NCBI RefSeq assembly: GCF_013031245.1
Contig: NZ_WPZL01000006.1
Span: forward strand, 186,001-250,000
Length of the DNA stretch: 64,000 nucleotides
Direction: 5' to 3'
Origin: Ruegeria lacuscaerulensis
GTDB lineage: Bacteria; Pseudomonadota; Alphaproteobacteria; Rhodobacterales; Rhodobacteraceae
Positions 9,511-17,420 of this stretch are shown piece after piece; positions within the stretch are counted from its first letter, which is position 1; every line of letters starts with the position of its first letter. Under the pieces are notes generated by a model. That model saw nothing but the letters and a program-made list of their open reading frames with translations. It had not been told where the DNA came from and did no database searches. Position numbers and translations under genes: made by a program.

Positions 9511-9656
9511 GGTCGGTCCTGCTTGCCCGGTTTCGTTTCTTTCGCGCAAAACTAAGGTACCGCCGGGGGCAGAGCAACGTGTTTTGCCGCATTCGCCTTT
9601 TACTCGCGCGGCGATCTGCTAAATGGCTTTTAGACCGACGTGGGCAAGAGGGCAGC

Positions 9657-11315
9657 ATGGCCGACCGTTTCCGTATCACTCTGGCGCAACTCAACCCTGT
9701 TGTAGGGGATATCGAAGGCAACGCTGCAAAGGCTGTTGCCGCGTGGGAACAGGCCCGTGAGGCTGGGGCCGATCTGGTGGCCTTTCCCGAGATGTTCATC
9801 ACCGGCTACAATACTCAGGATCTGGTGATGAAACCTGCGTTCCACCGGGCGGCGATTGACGCGATCGAATCTCTGGCCGTTCAATGTGCCGATGGTCCGG
9901 CAATGGCCATCGGTGGCCCGTGGGTCGAGGGTGACAGGCTTTTCAATGCTTATCTAATCCTCAAGGGCGGCCGGATCGGCAACAAAGTGCTCAAGCATCA
10001 CTTACCGAACGAGACCGTGTTCGACGAAGTACGCCTTTATGAAGCCGGACCGTTGAGTGGCCCATATTCGGTAGGCGGTTTACGCATCGGCAGCCCGATC
10101 TGCGAGGACAGCTGGCACACCGATGTGGCCGAAACCCTTGAGGAAACCGGGGCCGAGTTCCTGCTGATCCCCAACGGCTCGCCCTATTTCCGCAACAAAT
10201 ACGACGTGCGCCTGAATCACATGGTGGCCCGCGTGGTCGAGACCGGGCTGCCGCTGATCTACCTCAATATGGTGGGGGGGCAGGACGATCAGGTCTTTGA
10301 CGGTGGCACATTCGGCCTAAATCCGGGTGGTGAACTGGCGTTCCGTATGCCTGTCTTTGATGAGGCGATTGTCCATGCCGATCTTGAGCGCGGAGATGAC
10401 GGTTGGCGTATCCTGCCCGCTGAAATCGTGCCGCAACCGGATGAATGGGAGCAGGACTATCGCGCTATGGTGCAATCCCTGCGCGATTACATGGGCAAGA
10501 CCGGGTTCAAAAAGGTGCTGCTGGGACTGTCGGGTGGTGTCGATTCCGCGCTGGTGGCTGCGATTGCGGTGGATGCCATCGGTGCCGAGAATGTCCGCTG
10601 TGTGATGCTGCCATCCGAATACACCAGTCAGGGATCGCTGGATGATGCGGAGGCTGTCGCCAAGGCGCTGGGCGTTCACTATGACTACGTGCCGATCTCG
10701 GACAGCCGTGCTGCGGTAACGGATACGCTGGCGCCCTTGTTCGCCGGGCGGGATGCGGACTTGACGGAAGAGAACATACAGTCTCGCCTGCGTGGGGTGC
10801 TGTTGATGGCGATCTCGAACAAATTTGGTGAGATGCTGCTGACCACGGGCAACAAATCCGAGGTCGCGGTAGGTTACGCAACGATCTATGGTGACATGAA
10901 TGGCGGCTATAATCCGATCAAGGACTTGTACAAGACGCGCGTGTTCGAAACCTGCCGCTGGCGTAATGCCAATCACTGCGACTGGATGAAGGGTCCCAAG
11001 GGTGAGGTGATCCGCCCTTCCGTTATCGACAAGCCGCCCAGTGCCGAGTTGCGCGCGGACCAGAAAGACAGTGACAGCCTGCCGGATTACCCGGAGCTGG
11101 ATGCCATTCTGGAGATACTGGTCGATCGGGAAGGCTCGGTCGCAGATTGTGTCGAGGCGGGTTTTGATGAGGCGACCGTGCGCCACGTCGAACATCTGAT
11201 CTACATCAGCGAGTACAAGCGGTTTCAGTCCGCCCCTGGAACGCGTCTGACGGGCCGGGCATTCTGGCTGGACCGCAGATACCCGATTGTGAACCGTTGG
11301 CGGGGCAAAGGGTAA
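9657..11315 (+). CDS. nadE: Glutamine-dependent NAD+ synthetase
   Basis: A 552-residue two-domain enzyme that makes NAD+ from nicotinate adenine dinucleotide, ATP and glutamine. Residues about 1-260 are a nitrilase-type glutaminase: Glu in FPEMFITGYN near residue 44 and the nucleophile Cys in SPICEDSWHTD near 148, with a Lys in KHHLPNETVFDE between them. From about residue 285 comes the synthetase domain with the ATP-pyrophosphatase loop LGLSGGVDSALVA and later TTGNKSEVAVGYATIYGDM. The ATG at 9657 is preferred because it follows AAGAGGG and opens the conserved start MADRFRITLAQLNP. Single gene, divergent from the MORN gene. Confidence 0.96.
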   Translation: MADRFRITLAQLNPVVGDIEGNAAKAVAAWEQAREAGADLVAFPEMFITGYNTQDLVMKPAFHRAAIDAIESLAVQCADGPAMAIGGPWVEGDRLFNAYLILKGGRIGNKVLKHHLPNETVFDEVRLYEAGPLSGPYSVGGLRIGSPICEDSWHTDVAETLEETGAEFLLIPNGSPYFRNKYDVRLNHMVARVVETGLPLIYLNMVGGQDDQVFDGGTFGLNPGGELAFRMPVFDEAIVHADLERGDDGWRILPAEIVPQPDEWEQDYRAMVQSLRDYMGKTGFKKVLLGLSGGVDSALVAAIAVDAIGAENVRCVMLPSEYTSQGSLDDAEAVAKALGVHYDYVPISDSRAAVTDTLAPLFAGRDADLTEENIQSRLRGVLLMAISNKFGEMLLTTGNKSEVAVGYATIYGDMNGGYNPIKDLYKTRVFETCRWRNANHCDWMKGPKGEVIRPSVIDKPPSAELRADQKDSDSLPDYPELDAILEILVDREGSVADCVEAGFDEATVRHVEHLIYISEYKRFQSAPGTRLTGRAFWLDRRYPIVNRWRGKG

Positions 11316-11596
11316 CCAGTTTCGGATTCGTCGCCTTTAAGGCGGTTTCTTATTTGGAGACGATTTCGCAGGTATGGCGATAGTGTTGCCTTATTTGGGC
11401 TATTGCCGGGTGGAATTATCGCCAGGTTGGAACTGACTGCCTGAAATCATGACATTTTTTCGCCACATTTTGGCTTTATTGTTGCCTCATGTGGGGCGGT
11501 GCGCCATAATTGTATTACCTTTTTTGATGCCCGTGTGCCGGGGCCAGGTGCAGCGCATTTTGTTTTGGACGTCTGAGTTAACGATTTGGTGTTATT

Positions 11597-11890
11597 ATGT
11601 ACGAGGGATACGACAAGCCACTTCATCCGCCTTTAAAGTGGAAATCCATGGAATCTGAAGGTCAGGTCCTGGATGAAGACAAACTGGATTCGGCGATTGC
11701 CGATCTTCTCCGCGAAGAGGCCGACGAGGAACCCGAGCAACAAAACGGTGCCGAAGCCGCAGCGCGAAGTGAACAGGTCTTTCCCGAACTGCCCGGGCAA
11801 GAGGAAATAGACGAACAAGCGGCTCCGCAAGAAATTGGGTTCGCGGCATCACTCCTCCAGAAATGGGCCGACTTGCGCGGCGCGGCCTGA
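11597..11890 (+). CDS. Small acidic hypothetical protein
   Basis: A possible 97-residue protein, not recognised. It begins MYEGYDKPLHPPLKWK and carries an acidic middle (LLREEADEEPEQQNG). It has no signal peptide, membrane segment or cysteine. No good ribosome-binding site precedes the ATG at 11597; the in-frame ATG at 11648 is an alternative start with a slightly better upstream AGTGGAA. It sits alone in a 737-base gap between nadE and the FAD oxidoreductase. In the 281 bases between nadE and this frame I see only a weak hairpin (CGCCTTTAAGGCG near 11336-11348) and AT-rich DNA that could hold a promoter. If the gene is not real, the whole gap is non-coding. Confidence 0.45.
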   Translation: MYEGYDKPLHPPLKWKSMESEGQVLDEDKLDSAIADLLREEADEEPEQQNGAEAAARSEQVFPELPGQEEIDEQAAPQEIGFAASLLQKWADLRGAA

Positions 11891-12052
11891 AATCCCGAAT
11901 TTCCTGATCCAGGTGGCGCGACATATCCGTCGCGTTTTTTGGCGTTATAGCCACAGCTTCCAAAATTCGTGAACCCCGCTGCGCAAGACATGTTGCCTGA
12001 GCGCTGGTCTCGAGCATTCATTGCGGTCCGAGCAATGAAGTAAGAGCGGTTG

Positions 12053-13381
12053 ATGCCCGGCCCTAACCCTACCCCCGTAGAACCTGATCTTCACCTTCCC
12101 AAATCCGTGGACGTTGTTGTCATCGGCGGCGGCATTATTGGCACGTCGACCGCATTGGAACTGTCCGATCGCGGCGCATCGGTGCTGTTGTGTGAAAAGG
12201 GGCGGATAGCAGGGGAACAAAGCTCGCGAAACTGGGGGTGGGTGCGCCTTGGGATGCGTGATCCGCGGGAAATCCCTCTGATGCTCGAATCCCTGAACAT
12301 CTGGCAGGGTCTGGACCAGCGTATTGGTCGTAACACCGGATATACCCGTGCTGGCATATTGTTTGGGGCCTCAGGGGCAAGGAGCGGCGGAAATCTGGAA
12401 CGCTGGCTGCGCCACGTGGATGGGCTGCAGACGGGCGCGAAAATCGTGTCAGGCCCTGAATTGGAGGCCTTGCTGCCAAACAATCACCTTGCGTTTGACT
12501 GCGCCTTGTACATGCCGCAGGACGGTCGGGCTGAACCGCAATGGGCAACCCCTGCCATCGCCGAGGCGGCGCGCGACAGAGGCACGGTTCTGATGACCAA
12601 CTGCGCCGTGCGTAGCGTTGATGTCGAGGGAAACCGTATCACCGGCGTGTTCACCGAACGCGGTCGTGTGGCATGCGATCAGGTTGTATTGGCCGGGGGT
12701 GCATGGTCGCGCCTTTTTACCGGGAACGCCGGGATTGAACTGCCGCAGCTCAAAGTTATGAACACGGTCTTGCGGACTTCATCGGTGGACGGGCCCGGAG
12801 TGGCGGTTTGGTCCGATGATTTTGCCGTTCGAAAGCGCGCGGACGGCGGGTTCACGATTGCATCCGGCCACGAAAACACCGTGGATATTGTGCCCGACAG
12901 CTTCCGTCTGGCGCGGCAGTTCCTGCCCGCCTTCGCGCAGGAGTGGCGATCATTACGATTTCGGCTCTCGAATCGATGGAGCATCGAAGCGGGGCAGGAG
13001 CGCGCCTGGTTGCCCACAGATGTGACGCCCTTCGAAAAATGCCGCGTTCTGGACCCGGAACCATCATCCAGAACCCTGCGACGAGCATGGGCCAGTGCGC
13101 GCAAAGGATTTCCCGCTCTGGATCAGGCAGAGATCGTGCAAAGCTGGGCGGGCATGATTGATGTGACACCTGATGCCGTTCCGGTCATTTCAGAGGTGGA
13201 CGACATGCCCGGCATGTTCCTTGCGACCGGGTTTTCGGGACACGGCTTTGGAATTGGCCCGGGGGCGGGTCGATTAATGGCGGATTTGGTCTCGGGCACG
13301 ACGCCCAGCGTCGATCCGGCCGCCTTTCGCCTGTCCCGCTTCTCGGATGGCTCAAAGGTGCGGCCGGATCCTGGGTATTAG
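12053..13381 (+). CDS. FAD-dependent amine/amino-acid oxidoreductase (DAO family)
   Basis: A 442-residue flavoprotein. The dinucleotide-binding motif VVVIGGGIIGTSTALELSDRG lies at about residues 21-41, followed by CEKGRIAGEQSSRNWGWVR, a pattern of the DAO family (glycine oxidase and D-amino-acid dehydrogenase relatives). The C-terminal FAD motif is GMFLATGFSGHGFGIGPGAGRLMADLVSG. No signal peptide. The ATG at 12053 is used; a TTG directly before it is also possible. The substrate is not predictable; a secondary amine or D-amino acid is likely. It converges on the broken metallo-hydrolase gene with a 3-base gap. Confidence 0.85.
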   Translation: MPGPNPTPVEPDLHLPKSVDVVVIGGGIIGTSTALELSDRGASVLLCEKGRIAGEQSSRNWGWVRLGMRDPREIPLMLESLNIWQGLDQRIGRNTGYTRAGILFGASGARSGGNLERWLRHVDGLQTGAKIVSGPELEALLPNNHLAFDCALYMPQDGRAEPQWATPAIAEAARDRGTVLMTNCAVRSVDVEGNRITGVFTERGRVACDQVVLAGGAWSRLFTGNAGIELPQLKVMNTVLRTSSVDGPGVAVWSDDFAVRKRADGGFTIASGHENTVDIVPDSFRLARQFLPAFAQEWRSLRFRLSNRWSIEAGQERAWLPTDVTPFEKCRVLDPEPSSRTLRRAWASARKGFPALDQAEIVQSWAGMIDVTPDAVPVISEVDDMPGMFLATGFSGHGFGIGPGAGRLMADLVSGTTPSVDPAAFRLSRFSDGSKVRPDPGY

Positions 13382-13384
13382 GGC

Positions 13385-14316
13385 CTAGCTCATCATCTGA
13401 TAGCTGACGGGGACAAAGCGGAACCCGTCGCCACGGGATTCCACGAAACCGGCGGCGGGGAAGGGCATGTGATAGCCGATCATCGGCACCCTGTCGGCAG
13501 CCAGCATTCCCAGCACGTCGCGCCGTGATGTGGTGGCCGCGGCCTTGTCCATGTCGAATTTGACCTCCCATTCGGGGCGGGCAAAAGACCAGACGTAGTG
13601 ATTGGCCAGATCCGCCGTCAAAACCAGACGCTGACCATTGCTTTCCAGATGAATAACCGTATGGCCGGGCGTGTGCCCATAAGCCGCTACGGCGGTGATG
13701 CCGGATGTAACCTCGCCGCCGTCTTCCACGAAGGTCATTTTTTCGGCCAGAGGCGTCACCTTGGCCGCAACCAGATCGCCGACACGATTGCCTGCTTCCT
13801 GGGCTGCCCAGAAATCGTATTCAGGGGATGCCGTGACATAGCGGGCGTTCGGAAGGTCGGGGCGTCATTGGTGGTCATGCCACCGATATGGTCGGGGTGC
13901 ATGTGGGTGATGACGACGACAGTGATCTGATCCGGAGCAACCCCCGCATCCGCCAGAGCGGTCTGAATGCCGCCTTGTCCTAGCCCTGTGTCGAACAGAA
14001 CCAGCTCGGACCCGGTATTGACCAGAGTCGGCGTAAAAAAGAATTGGGCCACGTCCGGTGAGATGAAATTGTCCGCCGAGACTTTGGCGAACTCTTCATC
14101 CGAGGCACCTCCGCCGAAAATCTCTTGCGCCCCATCTCGGGGAAAGCTGCCGTCCAGCAAAGTGGTGACAGTGAAATCGCCCAGCGTAAAGGACCTGGCG
14201 ATTGCCGAGTTGGCTTTGGGATCAGGCCCGGCCGCCAGTACCGGCGCTGCGGCTGTTGCAAAGGGCAAAACCGCCGCTGCGCCCAACGCAGCGCGGCGTG
14301 TCAGATTGATGGTCAT
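13385..14316 (-). pseudogene. Tat-exported MBL-fold metallo-hydrolase, frameshifted
   Basis: Two adjoining frames give one protein of about 310 residues. The 5' part (13756-14316) starts MTINLTRRAALGAAAVLPF, a twin-arginine signal, and holds the zinc motif HMHPDHIGG near residues 138-146. It then leaves frame after DAPTF. The 3' part resumes with TPLAEKMTFVEDGG, carries YGHTPGHTVIHLES and reaches a normal end. Inserting one C at about 13851 (TTCCG to TTCCCG on the coding strand) restores a plausible join: DAPTF, PNARYVTASPEYDFWAAQEAG, then the downstream frame. So a single base is missing, either by real mutation or by a sequencing error in a short G/C run. The intact protein would be a periplasmic hydrolase of unknown substrate. 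Confidence 0.85.
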
Positions 14317-14432
14317 TTTCGTTCTCCCTGTCAGGACACCATAGGGTGAGTTAGGTCGGCGCAGGTCTCCGGCCAGCCCTTATCCGCATGAAATGGGCTG
14401 TTTGGTTGAACATTACGTGTTAAATTTTGTTT

Positions 14433-14867
14433 ATGTCGCGATCCGGAAACAAGACCGTGCCCACAGACCAAAGCGTCGAAGACTTTCTGGAGGCTGTCCA
14501 GCCGCCCGGAAAAGCAGACGACTCGCGCGCGCTGGACGCCGTATTTCGCAAAACGACGGGTTTTTCTCCCGTGATGTGGGGGCCGTCGATTGTCGGCTAT
14601 GGCCGCTATCACTATCGCTATAAATCCGGGCGGGAGGGGGACTTTCTGGCAACCGGATTTTCCCCACGCAAAGCCGCGCTTTCGATCTACATAATGCCCG
14701 GTTACGCGGATTTCGGGGATATCCTGTCCCGTCTGGGAAAGCACAAACTGGGCAAGTCCTGTCTCTATGTGAACAAGCTGGCCGATGTTGATCTGGACGT
14801 TCTTTCGGAACTGATCCATGCCGGACTGGAAGGTCTTAACCGCTACTGGCCAGTAGAGCCGACCTGA
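14433..14867 (+). CDS. DUF1801 domain protein
   Basis: A 144-residue cytoplasmic protein beginning MSRSGNKTVPTDQSVEDFLEAV. The motifs RKTTGFSPVMWGPSIVGYGRYHYRYKSGREGDFLATGFSPRKAALSIY and the later LGKHKLGKSCLYVNKLADVD are typical of the DUF1801 (YdhG-like) family, a small alpha/beta fold of unknown function. The ATG at 14433 is used; there is no strong ribosome-binding site in the AT-rich leader (TTAAATTTTGTTT). It lies 59 bases before gltX on the same strand. Confidence 0.8.
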   Translation: MSRSGNKTVPTDQSVEDFLEAVQPPGKADDSRALDAVFRKTTGFSPVMWGPSIVGYGRYHYRYKSGREGDFLATGFSPRKAALSIYIMPGYADFGDILSRLGKHKLGKSCLYVNKLADVDLDVLSELIHAGLEGLNRYWPVEPT

Positions 14868-14926
14868 AACCCCTGCTGGACAAAAACGCGCCTTTGTGAC
14901 AAGAGCCGCGCCAACAGGAGACACCA

Positions 14927-16252
14927 ATGACAACCACCCGTTTCGCCCCGTCGCCCACCGGTTTCATCCATGTGGGCAACCTGCGCACTGCCCTGATGAA
15001 CTATCTGATCGCCCGCAAGGCCGGTGGCACGTTCATCCTGCGCATCGACGACACCGACCCGGAACGGTCGAAAGAAGAATATGTCGATGCGATCAAGCAG
15101 GATATGGAGTGGCTGGGCCTGCACTGGGACCGGGTCGAGCGTCAGTCGGACCGCTTGGACCGCTACGCCGAGGCCGCTGATAAGCTTCGTGATATGGGTC
15201 GTTTTTATGAGGCGTTCGAGACGCCGACCGAGCTGGACCTGAAGCGCAAGAAACAGCTGAACATGGGCAAGCCGCCGGTCTATGACCGCGCCGCGCTGAA
15301 CCTGTCGGAGGCCGAGAAAGAGGCGCTGCGGGTCGAGCGTGGCAATGGCGTCTGGCGCTTCAAGCTGGATCACGAGCGGATCGAGTGGACCGACGGCATT
15401 CTGGGCGACATTTCGATTGATGCGGCTTCGGTATCCGATCCGGTACTGATCCGGGGCGATGGTCAGGTTCTCTATACGATTGCTTCGGTGGTCGATGACA
15501 CCGAGATGGGTGTGACCGATGTTGTGCGTGGCTCGGACCACGTGACCAACACCGCAACTCAGATCCAGATCATCGAAGCGCTGGGCGGCACCTGCCCGCG
15601 TTTCGCACACCACTCGCTGCTAACCGGCCCGCAGGGGGAAGCGCTGTCTAAACGCCTGGGCACGCTGGCTCTGCGCGATCTGCGTGAACAGGGCGTGCAG
15701 CCGATGGCGCTGCTGAGCCTGATGGCGCGTTTGGGTTCGTCCGACCCGGTTGAGCTGCGTTCGGATATGGCCGAGCTGATCGAAGGATTCGACGTCAACC
15801 GCTTTGGTGCCGCGCCGACCAAGTTTGACGTGCAGGACCTGTTCCCGCTGACTGCGAAACACCTTCAGTCGCTGCCGCTGTCAGATGTGTCAGACGCGGT
15901 GACCGAAGCCGGTGTACCTGCGGATCTGGCTGAACCGTTTTGGGCGATGGCGCGTGAGAACATCACCACTCTGGGTGACCTCAAAGGCTGGTGGGAGCTG
16001 TGCCGCGACGGGGCTGAGCCTCTGATCGCTGATGAGGATCGCGAGTTCATTGCGGAAGCCATGGCGCTGCTGCCCGAGGGCCCGTTCGATGGGAATACCT
16101 GGGGCATGTGGACCAGTGCAGTGAAAGAGGCGACAGGTCGCAAAGGCAAAGGCCTGTTCATGCCTCTGCGCAAGGCGCTGACCGGTATGGAGCGCGGACC
16201 CGAGATGGCAACCCTGTTGCCGTTGCTGCAAATGATCCGTGCCCGGGGCTGA
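14927..16252 (+). CDS. gltX: Glutamyl-tRNA synthetase
   Basis: A 441-residue class I aminoacyl-tRNA synthetase. It opens TTTRFAPSPTGFIHVGNLRTALMNYL, in which HVGN is the HIGH signature, followed by RIDDTDPERSKEEY. The KMSKS counterpart is LSKRLGTLALRDLREQG near residue 240. The C-terminal part is all-helical. It carries AGGAGACACC before the ATG. Alphaproteobacteria often have two GltX paralogues, one of which can charge tRNA-Gln with glutamate for later amidation; I cannot tell which one this is. A clear terminator follows. Confidence 0.95.
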   Translation: MTTTRFAPSPTGFIHVGNLRTALMNYLIARKAGGTFILRIDDTDPERSKEEYVDAIKQDMEWLGLHWDRVERQSDRLDRYAEAADKLRDMGRFYEAFETPTELDLKRKKQLNMGKPPVYDRAALNLSEAEKEALRVERGNGVWRFKLDHERIEWTDGILGDISIDAASVSDPVLIRGDGQVLYTIASVVDDTEMGVTDVVRGSDHVTNTATQIQIIEALGGTCPRFAHHSLLTGPQGEALSKRLGTLALRDLREQGVQPMALLSLMARLGSSDPVELRSDMAELIEGFDVNRFGAAPTKFDVQDLFPLTAKHLQSLPLSDVSDAVTEAGVPADLAEPFWAMARENITTLGDLKGWWELCRDGAEPLIADEDREFIAEAMALLPEGPFDGNTWGMWTSAVKEATGRKGKGLFMPLRKALTGMERGPEMATLLPLLQMIRARG

Positions 16253-16270
16253 TTAAGGCGACCAGAATTT

Positions 16271-16303
16271 GGAAAGGCGGGGTCTGGTAGTTCCGCCTTT
16301 TTT
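16271..16303 (+). terminator. Rho-independent terminator of gltX
   Basis: Stem AAAGGCGG (16273-16280) pairs with CCGCCTTT (16293-16300), with a 12-base loop and a run of six T ending at 16303. It begins 19 bases after the gltX stop and abuts the end of the convergent gene. Confidence 0.85.
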
Positions 16304-16873
16304 CTATGCCGTCTGCACGATACGGGCAGAGATACGGCTCAGGCGGGCGTCAACAAATTCGGTTTCGGCGGGTTTCAATTGCTGGTGACGCGGGTAGCGC
16401 GGTTCGGCCCGATCGTTCAAAATCGGCGAAGACCACCCATCAGTGGTGTCGAAAAAACGATCCGCACCATCTTCTCCGAAGGCCCGCAGGTATCCTTGCA
16501 CGACCACATCGATATAGCTGAGCAACAGCGGGTGACGTTTGCTCGGTGCGTTGTGACGTTCCTGTGGTACGGCATAAACTGCGATCTCGACCTCATGCGT
16601 CAGAGGATGGGTCACCGACCGCGTAGCAGAAACGCGGTCATAGGCCCATTCACGTTCATCCAGCGCCGCCCAATCGTTTTTCGGGACATGGGCTATCATG
16701 CCTTCGATCTCTGACTCGGGGTCCGGCACTGCCGTCAGAAAGGCGACGGGGCGCAGATCGGTATGCCGCCACGCGCGCCGCCATCCCTTCAGCCGGGCCG
16801 GGCGCGGGTCGGGAAAGTCGTGGGTCGAGAGGTTCACAAGGCTGCCATAGCCAAAGAAATAAGGGTCTGCCAT
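16304..16873 (-). CDS. Gamma-glutamylcyclotransferase-fold protein
   Basis: A 189-residue protein of the GGCT-like (AIG2/ChaC-related) family. The substrate-loop motif FGYGSLV is at residues 7-13 and the expected catalytic glutamate is in LDEREWAY (about E75). Family members release 5-oxoproline from gamma-glutamyl compounds, but many bacterial members lack a known substrate. The C-terminal region (PRHQQLKPAETEFVDARL) fits no other domain I recognise. It is divergent from the NsrR-like gene, and the 94-base gap contains an FNR-like box that could serve either gene. Confidence 0.78.
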   Translation of the reverse strand: MADPYFFGYGSLVNLSTHDFPDPRPARLKGWRRAWRHTDLRPVAFLTAVPDPESEIEGMIAHVPKNDWAALDEREWAYDRVSATRSVTHPLTHEVEIAVYAVPQERHNAPSKRHPLLLSYIDVVVQGYLRAFGEDGADRFFDTTDGWSSPILNDRAEPRYPRHQQLKPAETEFVDARLSRISARIVQTA

Positions 16874-16897
16874 GCGCCGTCATGTCCTATTAAGCGA

Positions 16898-16911
16898 TTG
16901 ATGTATGTCAA
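16898..16911. promoter_or_regulatory. FNR/FnrL-like binding site
   Basis: The sequence TTGATGTATGTCAA matches TTGAT-N4-ATCAA at 9 of 10 defined positions and fits the FnrL/Dnr style TTGAY-N4-GTCAA. It lies 57 bases before the start of the NsrR-like gene and 25 bases before the divergent cyclotransferase gene. The regulatory role is inferred from the motif and the neighbour. Confidence 0.6.
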
Positions 16912-16967
16912 ACCGCTTTTTTGCTGAACATGCAATAAGGTCCCATCTTGAAATTTGGGAGGCCAAT

Positions 16968-17420
16968 ATGCGGATTACCAAACGGACAAATATCGCGGTG
17001 CGTCTTCTGATGTACTGCGCGGCGCATCAGGATCGGCTGGTAACGAAGTCTGAGATCGCTGATGTGTGCAACATATCGGAAAACCATCTGGCGCAGGTCA
17101 TCAATCAGCTGAGCCAGCTGAATTACCTCAGCACCCAAAGAGGTCGCAACGGCGGCATGTCCCTGGCGCGCCCCGCGGATCAGATTCGTATTGGGTCAGT
17201 GTTTCGCCATGTCGAGGGCAATTTGCCGATTGCCGAGTGCTTTGCGGATGCCGACAATACCTGCCCCCTGACCGATGCCTGCCGGTTGCGGTTGGCTCTG
17301 CAGGATGCGGCCGAGGTCTTTTATGCCTCGCTTGACGAGATCACTTTGGATGCGCTGGTGTGTGACAACGATCAGTTGCTGCGGATTCTGCAACCGGTCG
17401 CCTGCGCACGTTCAGCCTAG
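16968..17420 (+). CDS. nsrR: NsrR-like Rrf2 family transcriptional regulator
   Basis: A 150-residue winged-helix regulator starting MRITKRTNIAVRLLMYCA. The helix-turn-helix (about residues 25-55) has the NsrR/Rrf2 pattern KSEIADVCNISENHLAQVINQL. Cysteines C91, C99 and C105 could hold an iron-sulfur cluster, and the stretch ACRLRLALQDAAEVFYASLDEITLDALV closely resembles the NsrR C-terminus. NsrR senses nitric oxide through its cluster and represses NO-detoxification genes. The ATG at 16968 follows TTGGGAGG at good spacing. The gene overlaps the ABC permease end by four bases, convergently. An FNR-like box upstream suggests oxygen or NO control. No obvious NO-response target is adjacent. Confidence 0.82.
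   Translation: MRITKRTNIAVRLLMYCAAHQDRLVTKSEIADVCNISENHLAQVINQLSQLNYLSTQRGRNGGMSLARPADQIRIGSVFRHVEGNLPIAECFADADNTCPLTDACRLRLALQDAAEVFYASLDEITLDALVCDNDQLLRILQPVACARSA

Noticed and set aside
11330..11350. Hairpin CGCCTTTAAGGCG after nadE as a terminator
   Set aside because: The stem is only 5-6 bp and the T tract is weak, so it is mentioned but not called.
11449..11658. 69-codon frame between nadE and the small acidic gene
   Set aside because: It has a hydrophobic, cysteine-bearing start but no ribosome-binding site and an unlikely C-terminus; it overlaps the next candidate.
14331..14933. 200-codon minus-strand frame opposite the DUF1801 gene
   Set aside because: The plus-strand frame has clear family motifs; the opposite frame has none.
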